11,265 nt of DNA, taken from contig JBLINP010000136.1 in NCBI GenBank assembly GCA_047639415.1, positions 1-11,265 on the forward strand. The letters run 5' to 3'. Numbering within the stretch: the stretch's first letter is position 1; each line of letters begins with the position of its first letter. The notes under the pieces are model-generated. The model was not told where the DNA came from and did not search any database. It saw only the letters and a program-made list of their open reading frames with translations. The position numbers were made by a program, and so were the translations under genes. Positions 1 to 7,487 of the stretch are shown piece after piece. This DNA is from OFTM34 sp047639415. GTDB lineage: Bacteria; Planctomycetota; UBA1135; GCA-002686595.

Positions 1-247
1 CGCAGACGACCTTGTAAGGTCGTCGAGGACGCCAGTATCTGCAAAGTGCCAGCAGGAACCAATAGACCGGCAGTGCCGGTCGTTCGTGGTGTTTGGTCCG
101 CGTGTTCATGAATAATTCGGGCTAGCAGGCCGTGGCAAGAGTCGGGTTTGTTCAGGCTCCCGACCAGCTTTCGGGGTTCATTCGCTACGCGTTTTCCAAT
201 TCGTCGTTGTAGGCACTTTAGCAACGGCCTGTTAAGCTCGAAGCACG
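1..247. other. Region upstream of the RidA-like gene with two near-perfect palindromes
   Basis: I see no gene I can support here. Two reading frames stay open from the window edge to about 111-115, so the last codons of an upstream gene may be present, but nothing in them is recognisable. Two strong inverted repeats stand out: GACGACCTT at 5-13 pairs with AAGGTCGTC at 16-24, and GACCGGCA at 65-72 pairs with TGCCGGTC at 74-81. Neither is followed by a T-tract on the plus strand, so they are not classic terminators for a gene coming from the left. The promoter of the RidA-sulfatase pair should lie between about 100 and 240, but I find no clear -35/-10 pair. Confidence 0.5.
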
Positions 248-649
248 ATGGAAATTCTTCAACCAGGTGGATGGGATCCTCCCAAGGGCTATAGCAACGG
301 CGTGTCGGTTGAGGGGCCTGGCCGCACGATCTACGTGGCCGGTCAGATCGCGTGGAATGCGAACCAAAAAATCGTGGGGGCGGGCGATTTTGCAGCGCAG
401 TTTGAACAGGCGCTTTCCAATGTCGTGGCCGTGGTGGCAAGCGGCGGTGGGGGACCGGAGCACATCGTGCGATTGACGATGTACGTGCTCAGTACCGAGG
501 CTTACATGGATTCCATCAAAGCTGTCGGCGCCTCGTATCGGGAAATTATAGGTCGCAACTTTCCGGCCATGGCGCTCGTGCAAGTGGCTGGATTACTTGA
601 ATCGCAAGCCTTGATTGAGATTGAAGCAACGGCCTTCGTGCCAGCATAA
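248..649 (+). CDS. RidA (YjgF/YER057c/UK114) family protein lacking the catalytic Arg
   Basis: The 133-residue protein is the normal single-domain length of the family. Its N-terminus (MEILQPGGW, PPKGYSNGV), the segment YVAGQIAW at 29-36 and the C-terminal IEIEATA at 123-129 are typical. RidA enzymes hydrolyse reactive 2-aminoacrylate-type imines and act as cytosolic trimers. Their catalytic Arg (R105 in E. coli RidA) sits in a P-x-R-[ST] context near the C-terminus. Here the matching position reads FPAMALVQVA, with M108 in place of Arg, so imine deaminase activity is doubtful. The protein instead resembles the Arg-less Rid subfamilies, often encoded beside catabolic genes. The start is chosen because it gives the family N-terminus; the Shine-Dalgarno is weak. 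The sulfatase gene follows after 23 bases, so the two probably form an operon. Family call strong, function unknown. Confidence 0.93.
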   Translation: MEILQPGGWDPPKGYSNGVSVEGPGRTIYVAGQIAWNANQKIVGAGDFAAQFEQALSNVVAVVASGGGGPEHIVRLTMYVLSTEAYMDSIKAVGASYREIIGRNFPAMALVQVAGLLESQALIEIEATAFVPA

Positions 650-672
650 GAAAGAGACGCGCAGGAAAAGTC

Positions 673-2244
673 ATGGGTAGAACGCGACGCGATGTATTGA
701 AATTGGCCGGGGCCGGGATGCTGGGCTCTTCGCTGCTCCCCGGTTATCTGACTGCGAGTGGGAGAGCCGAGGGCGCGGATGAACGTCCGAACGTGTTGTT
801 CATCATGACGGACCAGCACCGCTTTGACGCGCTCTCCTGCGCTGGCAACGGGGTCGTAAGCACTCCGCATCTGGATCGATTGGCGAAGAGCGGCGCGTTC
901 TTTTCTGAGATGAGTTGTACGAGTCCCGTTTGCGGACCATCGCGCGCTTCACTTCTTTCCGGCCAATTCTTTCGTGGCCACGGGTGCAACGGCTCGGTTA
1001 AGCAATTCGCGCAAGATAAGCGTGGCATGAAGCTGTCCGTAGAAACCTTTGACGAATCGCTACACGCAGCTGGATACGAAACTGAATATTTTGGCAAGTG
1101 GCACACGGGCGGAGGGCATCAGGATATTTACACCTCGGGTTTGAAAACGCATTTCTTGCGCGAGTACGAGCGCGAGATGACAGCCAAGCACCCGACTCCC
1201 AAGAATTACCAGCAGAAGCAGATGGAGGTCGACAATTACACAGGTCTCTACTTCCATCCCTACCCGCTAAACGAAGCCATGGCGCAGAGTGACCAGCGCC
1301 ATCGTGGTAACGAGAATCAACCCAAAATTCATCATGACCCCGAAGCGGGTTGGAGCGACATTCCCGATGATGATTCGCTAACGGCTTGGTTGACGAAACG
1401 AGCGATCGGTTTTCTCGAAACCAAACGCGACCGACCGTTTGCGTTGACTCTCTCGCTGTTGCACCCGCATTCACCCTTGGTTACGAACGGTCGATATATC
1501 GACTACTACGACCCCAAGGAAATGCCCATGCCGACCAACGTTTTCGATGACGAAAACAAAGGTCAGTTCGGCGTACCTTCGATCATCAAGCTCGACGGTT
1601 CGGGCATGGGCAGATTTATTGCGCAGTACTACGCGCTGGTTGTGGAAATCGATGACTGGGTGGGCAAGTTGCTCACGGCTTTGGATCGGTCGGGGGCGCG
1701 GAAGAATACGATGATTGTCTTCACTTCTGATCACGGTGAAATGATGGGGAGTCACGGGCAGGTCGGGAAAAGTCGCTGTTTTGAAGAGTCGATTCGAGTC
1801 CCACTGTTTTTGTCACTGCCGGGCAGAATCAAGCCGGGTACGCGAGTGAGTGCGCCTGTGTCGGGTGTGGATATTGCTCCTACCTTGCTGGATTATTGCG
1901 GCTTAGAGTCAGGGGGGACCCGTCCATTCGACGGAGTGTCTCTGCGTGCCGCGATTGAAGGGGAGAGCTTGGGTCGAGATTTTTCGCCCTTCGAATTGAA
2001 CCGCGTCGGCATGCGAGCGCGCGGGATGCGCAAGTCGAGCTGGAAATTCTCTATCTCCGAACGTTATGGCCAACGCCTCTACGATCTTGAGAAAGATCCG
2101 CAAGAGCTGCTCAACCTGATTTCACCGGGAGCTTCGAATAGAACCAAGCATCTCGAAGTGGCCAAGAACTTGCGCGGCGAACTAACCGAGTACTTTGGCG
2201 ATCGCGGTGATGAGCAGCTGGCTGAATTGCCCGAACTGCGCTAA
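673..2244 (+). CDS. Tat-exported sulfatase (alkaline-phosphatase superfamily)
   Basis: The 523-residue protein begins with a twin-arginine signal (TRRDVLK at 4-10, then a hydrophobic stretch to about residue 26), so it should be exported folded. Sulfatases hydrolyse sulfate esters using a formylglycine made from a Cys or Ser. Here that residue is C87 in CGPSR at 87-91, the Cys-type motif for the aerobic FGE enzyme; no such maturation enzyme lies in the window. Other family residues are visible: metal-ligand D47 in MTDQHR, K142 and H144 in GKWH, H264 in the LLHPHSP segment, D353-H354 in TSDHGE, and K366. The C-terminal YGQRLYDLEKDPQE around 464-477 is also typical. An AGGA at 663-666 lies 6 bases before the ATG and supports the start. 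The substrate cannot be read from the sequence. A choline-sulfatase-like, arylsulfatase or glycan-sulfatase role is possible. Confidence 0.93.
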   Translation: MGRTRRDVLKLAGAGMLGSSLLPGYLTASGRAEGADERPNVLFIMTDQHRFDALSCAGNGVVSTPHLDRLAKSGAFFSEMSCTSPVCGPSRASLLSGQFFRGHGCNGSVKQFAQDKRGMKLSVETFDESLHAAGYETEYFGKWHTGGGHQDIYTSGLKTHFLREYEREMTAKHPTPKNYQQKQMEVDNYTGLYFHPYPLNEAMAQSDQRHRGNENQPKIHHDPEAGWSDIPDDDSLTAWLTKRAIGFLETKRDRPFALTLSLLHPHSPLVTNGRYIDYYDPKEMPMPTNVFDDENKGQFGVPSIIKLDGSGMGRFIAQYYALVVEIDDWVGKLLTALDRSGARKNTMIVFTSDHGEMMGSHGQVGKSRCFEESIRVPLFLSLPGRIKPGTRVSAPVSGVDIAPTLLDYCGLESGGTRPFDGVSLRAAIEGESLGRDFSPFELNRVGMRARGMRKSSWKFSISERYGQRLYDLEKDPQELLNLISPGASNRTKHLEVAKNLRGELTEYFGDRGDEQLAELPELR

Positions 2245-2251
2245 CGGACTT

Positions 2252-2464
2252 TTAGAGCGAATCCCAAATCGCGACGTCCTCATCAATCAGAACCGGAACC
2301 AGTCCGGTCGGCGACAGCGAATCGCGAAGAGCTCGCGTTTCGTCTTGATGTAGCGGTATCACCTCTTCGTCGAAATCAACGCCCGCGCGTGTTGTGATCA
2401 GCCACCCGCGAAGTGACCAAGATGAGTAGTTTTTATTGCCGACGATCAATTTGCGTTTTGCCAT
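2252..2464 (-). pseudogene. Truncated glutathione S-transferase, N-terminal part only
   Basis: This 70-codon frame reads like the start of a bacterial glutathione S-transferase: KLIVGNKNYSSWSLRGW at 5-21 carries the Ser-containing glutathione-site motif, followed by the GLVPVLIDEDVAIWDSL end of the thioredoxin-like half at about 54-70. Family members are usually about 200-230 residues, so the rest of the thioredoxin fold and the whole helical C-terminal domain are missing. The TAA stop falls 7 bases from the stop of the convergent sulfatase gene, and no downstream remainder is found there. The likely start is the ATG at 2464; a longer frame from 2500 adds 12 residues that do not look like the family. 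I read it as a decayed remnant cut at the sulfatase junction. A functional short protein is unlikely. Confidence 0.75.
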
Positions 2465-2530
2465 GACGCGATCAAACTCTTCCGAACCCGAGTGCGTCAA
2501 GCAATTGGCCGTGCTTCCCGTCGAGACAAG

Positions 2531-2577
2531 AAAAGGCTGCGTATCCTTAGGCTAAAATGAGCCATGGAAACGCAGCC
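2531..2577 (-). terminator. Rho-independent terminator for the 435-residue secreted protein gene
   Basis: Read on the minus strand, GGCTGCGT (2577-2570) pairs with ACGCAGCC (2542-2535), with an inner GGCT/AGCC stem closing a CATTTT hexaloop. The stem is followed directly by TTTT (2534-2531) and then CTTGT. It lies 84 bases past the stop of the minus-strand gene ending at 2661. The plus-strand side has no comparable T-tract, so it is most likely one-directional. Confidence 0.75.
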
Positions 2578-2660
2578 TCTTGTGGGGGACATCCGCCTAG
2601 GCGCTCAATTCAGCCTTTGGGAAAGGCCAACGGAAGAGCGAAGGCTCGTTTGACTTCAGA

Positions 2661-3968
2661 CTAGAGCGAGGCCGCCGGCGATGAGCCGACGACGGCTCCC
2701 GCGTCATCAATAATTGCCGCTTGGAAGGTGAGGAGGTCGGTTAGGACGCCGCCAGGATTCGTGAACGAGAAGCTGGCTCGACCATTGGCGTCGCAGGAGA
2801 TTAGGGAAGGGACCAAGTCCTGCGTCGGAATCTTCAATGTCCAGAAAAGAGGAAGGCCCTCGACTATGACCGGGATTTCGTGAGGACTATCGCCGGTGCT
2901 AAACGCGAACGCGATCACGATATCCGCATTGGGATAGGCGTTGATGCAAACGAGTTCACCTGCGCCCGCACCGGTTGCTCCGTCACCGGCGAAGACGATC
3001 GAGGGACGCTTGGGGCGAATGACTCGACGTTCGGTGAAAGCGGCAAAGTCCGTCATTGAAAACAGCAGCGTGCCGCCACGCTCTGGTTGGAAAGCGCTGA
3101 AGATTGCGGGTGAAACCTCATCGCCAAAAAATTGCAAGCGCGAGATGCTCAGGCCAGCCTGCGCCTCGTAAATGGCTTTCGAACTCGCTTTGTCGCCGTC
3201 AACGATATGGATTTTAGCGGGATCAGTGAAGGTGACATAGTCGTGCTCAGCAACCAGAACGTTTCCGGTTTCAAAATCGACGGTTATGAAAGCGAGTCCA
3301 TTCCAATCGGTCGAAACGGCTTGGCCGTCGAGCTCGGAAAGTACAACGCCGCCACTCAATTGAGCGCTGTTATAACGAACGATGCGATTGGGGGAATCGG
3401 CCAAGCCGAGTAGGACATCGCCGTTCGCTTCGACCGCTACCGGGCCCGAGAAGCCCGGGACTTGAGCGATCAATTCGAACGTGCCGACGCCGGCCAAGTC
3501 GATTCGGTAGAGTCCGTTCGAGCCGAAAGGCACGGTGCCCGCTGCTGAGATGTAGGCGAAACCATCGCGGTCGATGACCGCGTCGTAATTGAAGTCGAGC
3601 GTTCCGAGGAGGGTCAGTGTCCCCAGTTTCAGATCGATGGAGTAGATCTCGCCGTTGCTGCTTTCGCCGATCAATCCGTATTGCTGATCATCAGAAAGGA
3701 CGACGAAAGAGGGGAAGGTCGGCGCAGGCAATGTGCCGTAGAGCTGAAGCATGGTGCCATCGGCAGCGATTCGTTCGACGGTGATTCCGTCGAAGATGAT
3801 CGTTTCTCCGCTCGCGTTCAGCGTGAAGGTCGCGTTGAACGCCGGAGGTGCAAAGGCGAGGGGTTCGGTAGCGAATCCCGGAGCTGCCCCATCGGCATGG
3901 ATGGCGGAAAAGGGCGAAAACGTTGCGAAACAAAGGGTCAGGCAAAGCCCGAGTGCATTCTTAAACAT
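2661..3968 (-). CDS. Secreted beta-propeller-like protein of unknown function
   Basis: The likely product has 435 residues and starts with a Sec signal peptide (MFKNALGLCLTLCFATF, cleavage probably after A25 in SAIHA). The ATG at 3968 is chosen because it puts the signal peptide at the N-terminus; the frame is open to 4082 but the extra 38 residues are not signal-like. No strong Shine-Dalgarno is visible. The body has recurring short beta units such as GEIYSIDLKLGTLTLLG, GLYRIDLAGVGTFELI and NRIVRYN, in the style of a YncE/NHL-like beta-propeller reporting a time or value course. From about residue 325 a separate beta-rich domain follows, with two cysteines (CINAYPN and SLISCDANG) that could form a disulfide. 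No catalytic motif is recognisable. The gene is alone between terminators and no partner is apparent. Exported location is well supported; function is not. Confidence 0.82.
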   Translation of the reverse strand: MFKNALGLCLTLCFATFSPFSAIHADGAAPGFATEPLAFAPPAFNATFTLNASGETIIFDGITVERIAADGTMLQLYGTLPAPTFPSFVVLSDDQQYGLIGESSNGEIYSIDLKLGTLTLLGTLDFNYDAVIDRDGFAYISAAGTVPFGSNGLYRIDLAGVGTFELIAQVPGFSGPVAVEANGDVLLGLADSPNRIVRYNSAQLSGGVVLSELDGQAVSTDWNGLAFITVDFETGNVLVAEHDYVTFTDPAKIHIVDGDKASSKAIYEAQAGLSISRLQFFGDEVSPAIFSAFQPERGGTLLFSMTDFAAFTERRVIRPKRPSIVFAGDGATGAGAGELVCINAYPNADIVIAFAFSTGDSPHEIPVIVEGLPLFWTLKIPTQDLVPSLISCDANGRASFSFTNPGGVLTDLLTFQAAIIDDAGAVVGSSPAASL

Positions 3969-4406
3969 ATTTGGTTCTTGGTTCGATACCGCGTCGAGGC
4001 CAACCACGGGAACCAAAATCCTGCTGTTTCGCAGAAATGCCAGGTCCATAATCCGTGGTGGGCAAATTAACCTCTCACTCACGGTTATCTGGCTTGTCGC
4101 CTTCTCAACTTAGAAGACGAATTACAGTGGCGGGACCGCGCAGGATTTGTACCTGACTTCCCCATGAGTGAAGGCAAACAATTAGTTTTGAAAGACTATG
4201 CCCCAGATTGAGGTTTGGCTAGTCGCGCTCATGAGAAAGCGCGAAAGACCCTCAAATTGCCGAATACCGAACGCAGCAGCATTCAATAGAAACGAACTCC
4301 GAGCCTTAACGAAAAGGGGGCTTCCCGGGCGGACGGATGGTCCATTGGAAAGCCCCGATTATAGAAGTGTGATCTTTGTCGCTGCGGAGCGACAGTCACC
4401 AAGTGC
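3969..4406. other. Intergenic region of 438 bases between two minus-strand genes
   Basis: This stretch separates the lipoprotein gene stop from the start of the 435-residue protein gene. It contains the terminator at 4312-4356 described separately, and must hold the promoter of the downstream gene, for which I see no convincing -35/-10 pair. Short frames here (for example 4198-4410 plus strand) show no protein-like composition. No RNA gene is recognised. Confidence 0.5.
4312..4356 (-). terminator. Rho-independent terminator for the 897-residue lipoprotein gene
   Basis: On the minus strand GGGGCTT (4356-4350) pairs with AAGCCCC (4323-4317), with a nested GGAC/GTCC stem in the loop. One C later comes TTTT (4315-4312) and then CGTT. 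It lies about 50 bases beyond the TAG/TAA region that ends the lipoprotein frame at 4407. The stem is GC-rich and the T-tract is short, but the arrangement is typical. Confidence 0.72.
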
Positions 4407-7100
4407 TTAGAGCGTTGAGTTCTGAAGCTGCATGATCGCCAGCAGAGCTGATTTGTTTTCGATATTGTTGATACCGTCGTTCAGTAGCTTCGTAATGAGC
4501 GTGCCTCCGCCGCCATACATCTCATTGGCCTTCGTGTAGAAGATTGAGTCCAAGGTCAGGCTCGCCGCGTAGCCAAAGCTAGAAGCTAGCTGATACTTGT
4601 CCACGCCAGTTGTTTGACCGTTGACGGCTGGCAAAAAATTGCACCAAACCGGTAAGTTTAGGTCGAGCGGACCGACGGCTGCTTTAACCCAAGGACCATT
4701 TTGAACAGGGTCCCATGACATCACGTTGAACCACGAGTAGTAAGACTTCATCAGAACGTTTTCCAACATCGCGACGCTGGCATTGTCATTCAGGTAATAG
4801 ACCGTTTGGGCCATTCCTTGAATGGCGTTCTCACCGATGGCCTGCTCGATTGCTTGTCGCGCTCGGTATTGGCCCGACAAGAACTTGCCGGCGATATTGG
4901 CTTGCATGAAGCCACTGCATGCGGCTTGCCCATCAACGATTAGATCGCGAAGGAAGTCGTACCAAGGTTTGGTCTCCTCCCGAAAATCGGTGTCACCCAA
5001 TGCGTAGGCCGCATTCATCGTGTCGATTTCCCAGCCTTCTTGACGACCGAAAGTGAACCCCGTTCCGGGATACATGTCGACGTATTCGCGATCGAAGGCC
5101 ATGCCAGTGCCCTGAAGGTAGCCGAAGGAACCATTGGGGAACTGGTGATAGGACAGGCGAACGATTTCGGCCTGCATTTCGAGGTCGTCTTTGGCGAGCG
5201 AATCGTTGCCCAGCCATCCCAACACTTTTGGTGAACGCGTGTAGCGAATCAGGTGTTGCAAATCGATCGGGTTATAGGCGATCAGCGTCGCTTCGTAATC
5301 GGGTTGCCGATTTTGATTGGCTACCGCATCGGTATGCAACGTGGGAGGAGTTTTCGCCCCAAATGGATCGTTGCTACTACTTGGGAACTGGAAGTAAGAA
5401 AACGGCGAGTACTGATTAGGAGCCGTTCCTTGTAGCCAATCCCGCAGTTTCGTCGGTTCGCCATCTTCAGAGTAAACCGCGTCTGGCATGCGATCCGTCG
5501 CCATGCGGTGGGTCAACTGATGCCCGCGATAGCCGTCAACTGAAGCCGTTTCCGCGGTGACAATTCCATCGGCAATGAAGATTTCATTGCCGCCGGTCAT
5601 GCCACCATAGGCGACGCCGTAAGGGTGAGCCCAACCGAGTACGCCGTTGACGTAAGGGTAGCTTCCGTTCCCCGTTCCATTTTGCAGTCGAGAAATCTGT
5701 GTGTTGAAGTTGGAGGTTAAGGTGTTGTTCATGCTGGATTTGGAGACGTGCTCCAAGCTCGGCAGTGTGAACGACTGTGGAAAGTAGCGAGCGGTGCTGG
5801 GATTCCACCAAGAGAAGTACTTGTTGGAACTGCCGCTATCGACACCGCGTCGATTGAAGGCCAAGCCTTCCATTTGAAGCAGAGCGCGGGCTCGCGCCTG
5901 AAAGCCATCCTGGCAAAGTGCCAGTCGTCGCACGAACTGCGACTGAAAGTGCATCATGTGCAGTTTGTTGCCAGGCAACGGCTCCACTAATTTGTAGACC
6001 GATTTGCCTCCACTGCTTTGCGGTGCGGTTTTGTTGAAGAAGGGGTCGTCAAATGCTTGCAAGACGACCCAACCGTTCGGAACCAAAATGTCGACACTGT
6101 CCCAGTACAGCTTGCCGACTTGGTCGTCGGTTGGATCTGAGGGGTTGTTCGCATCCGGCGCGTTATTGATCCGCAAATCCATCAGCACAACCGGTTCGTT
6201 AGAAAGGGTGCTGATGTACGCGTGAACACCCATCATGTGCGGCAAGGTTGCCGTACTTCCGGCTTGGGGACTATCGGGAACCATGGTTCCGTATGTCCGA
6301 ACCTGAGAGTGCAAATCACCGTAGCGCTTGAATTCGATTCCACCGTCCGCCTGTAATGGGCGGGTGCTGTAGCGGTTTCCAAAGACATCGCGCGTGGCGA
6401 TTTCGATGTTGGTGTTCGCGTTCAGCAGAGTGACGACGCTACCAAGAACATTGACGGGCCCGCCGACCAAGGCGGGGATCGTGGCCGTACTGGGCTGTGT
6501 AATTCCCGGCGTATAACCAACGACGATCTTGTATTGGAGCGAAGTTCCTGGCGCCACCGAGGGGTTGCGCCGGACTTTAGCAATCAACTCCACAACGTCT
6601 GCTCCGTCTCTGACGAAGGAGGGATAGCGCGAAACAACCTCTACCTGGCAGGCGACAGGAGTATTGTCGAAGTCGAGGATCGCGAAAGGGTTTTGCAGAT
6701 CATCCCGCGGATAGGTCTTTGGAGTCAGAGGCAGCGTGCCGTGAATGAGAAAAGTGCTCGCCTCGGGCGCGGTCACCGTGAAGGAGCCGAACGTGGCGCC
6801 AACGGCAGTCGGTGAGACTTGGCTTCCGCCCGTAGGCGGAAGGTCTCCACCGCCAGGCGGGGGGGTACCTCCAGTGGAAGTGGCATCCCCAGTAGCCGAC
6901 CCGCTTCCGCCGCCTCCACAGGCAGCGAGGCACAGGCCGATAAGTGCAATCTGTCCTAAGTCTTGAATCTTGGTCCGAACAGAGTCCGGCCTCGAACGAG
7001 AATGCTGAGCAACTCTCGAGTTAAATGTGCGTGCATTACTTTCTGCGGATAACGAGCGGTTTTTGCTCGATCCGTATTCTCCTACAATCGTCTCTGTCAC
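4407..7100 (-). CDS. Large lipoprotein of unknown function with a C-terminal helical domain
   Basis: The 897-residue protein has a lipoprotein signal: hydrophobic IALIGLCLAA at 51-60 followed by C61, then a Gly/Ser/Pro linker (about 62-97) that would let it stand off the membrane. The signal is preceded by an unusually long polar stretch of about 45 residues; signal peptides normally have a short one. The start is nevertheless supported, because the GTG at 7100 has AGGGAAGGGA at 7105-7114 just upstream, and no other ATG, GTG or TTG before the hydrophobic segment was found. Residues about 100-400 look beta-rich (segments such as VVLMDLRINN); about 600-897 look helical with Trp/Tyr/Gly-rich pieces (GRQEGWEIDTMNAAYALG at 685-702), resembling an alpha/alpha-toroid of glycan-active enzymes, but I recognise no family. 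Several cysteines (C151, C396, C728, C820) are present. It could be a surface polysaccharide-binding or -cleaving protein. It has its own terminator and seems to be transcribed alone. Confidence 0.85.
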   Translation of the reverse strand: MTETIVGEYGSSKNRSLSAESNARTFNSRVAQHSRSRPDSVRTKIQDLGQIALIGLCLAACGGGGSGSATGDATSTGGTPPPGGGDLPPTGGSQVSPTAVGATFGSFTVTAPEASTFLIHGTLPLTPKTYPRDDLQNPFAILDFDNTPVACQVEVVSRYPSFVRDGADVVELIAKVRRNPSVAPGTSLQYKIVVGYTPGITQPSTATIPALVGGPVNVLGSVVTLLNANTNIEIATRDVFGNRYSTRPLQADGGIEFKRYGDLHSQVRTYGTMVPDSPQAGSTATLPHMMGVHAYISTLSNEPVVLMDLRINNAPDANNPSDPTDDQVGKLYWDSVDILVPNGWVVLQAFDDPFFNKTAPQSSGGKSVYKLVEPLPGNKLHMMHFQSQFVRRLALCQDGFQARARALLQMEGLAFNRRGVDSGSSNKYFSWWNPSTARYFPQSFTLPSLEHVSKSSMNNTLTSNFNTQISRLQNGTGNGSYPYVNGVLGWAHPYGVAYGGMTGGNEIFIADGIVTAETASVDGYRGHQLTHRMATDRMPDAVYSEDGEPTKLRDWLQGTAPNQYSPFSYFQFPSSSNDPFGAKTPPTLHTDAVANQNRQPDYEATLIAYNPIDLQHLIRYTRSPKVLGWLGNDSLAKDDLEMQAEIVRLSYHQFPNGSFGYLQGTGMAFDREYVDMYPGTGFTFGRQEGWEIDTMNAAYALGDTDFREETKPWYDFLRDLIVDGQAACSGFMQANIAGKFLSGQYRARQAIEQAIGENAIQGMAQTVYYLNDNASVAMLENVLMKSYYSWFNVMSWDPVQNGPWVKAAVGPLDLNLPVWCNFLPAVNGQTTGVDKYQLASSFGYAASLTLDSIFYTKANEMYGGGGTLITKLLNDGINNIENKSALLAIMQLQNSTL

Positions 7101-7487
7101 GGTGTCCCTTCCCTGGTGCTACCGATGTGGCACTTTGTGCCGACAAATTCCCTAAATTCCCTGAGGAGCTTGGTCGGTTGTCGAGCGCAAAGATCTTAAG
7201 CAAATCGGCGCGTCTTCTTTAGTGCGGTTCAATCGGTGGTTCGCGAACGCTAATTAGTGAGGGGCGAGACCTGGTAACTGAAAGTCCCGAACTTGCGGCT
7301 CAATCTGTCGATTAGAAGCCACAGTGCGCAAACGCTTCACTCCTGAGCGCGCGAGTTGGCTCGAAGGTGAGTGAAGCCGCTCAATAAATGAGCTAGCCGA
7401 GACCGCGAATGTTTTTCGCGATCCCGGCCAGGAATTAGGGCTAAATCGGGTGGTTGCGTCCGTTCGTTTCCGGGACGCTCGTTGAGC
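7101..7487. promoter_or_regulatory. 387-base region between boxB and the lipoprotein gene with repeats and hairpins
   Basis: The region follows boxB and precedes the minus-strand lipoprotein gene. Near the lipoprotein start are a 13-base inverted repeat (GGCAC at 7129-7133, loop TTT, GTGCC at 7137-7141), a perfect tandem duplication of AAATTCCCT (7145-7153 and 7154-7162), and two small palindromes, GTTCGCGAAC (7239-7248) and CTAATTAG (7250-7257). Farther from it come three hairpins: GCTTCACTC 7334-7342 with GAGTGAAGC 7369-7377; GCTCA 7379-7383 with TGAGC 7389-7393; CGCGAA 7404-7409 with TTCGCG 7415-7420. A fourth, GCGTCC 7456-7461 with GGACGC 7473-7478, begins 10 bases beyond the boxB stop. 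No T-tract follows any of them, so a Rho-independent terminator for boxB is not clear. Confidence 0.5.
7105..7114 (-). promoter_or_regulatory. Shine-Dalgarno sequence fixing the GTG start of the lipoprotein gene
   Basis: AGGGAAGGGA on the minus strand ends 4 bases before the GTG at 7100. It is the strongest ribosome binding match in the window and supports the long N-terminus of the lipoprotein, where the only start before the hydrophobic signal is this GTG. Confidence 0.7.

Noticed and set aside
1..115. 3' end of an upstream gene
   Set aside because: Two frames are open to 111-115 but too short to identify, and the palindromes argue for non-coding DNA.
2558..2665. Short plus-strand frames (28-35 codons) starting at 2558 and 2564
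   Set aside because: They overlap the terminator hairpin, lack a ribosome binding site and have no recognisable content.
3969..4082. N-terminal extension of the 435-residue secreted protein
   Set aside because: It would place 38 non-signal residues ahead of a clear Sec signal peptide.
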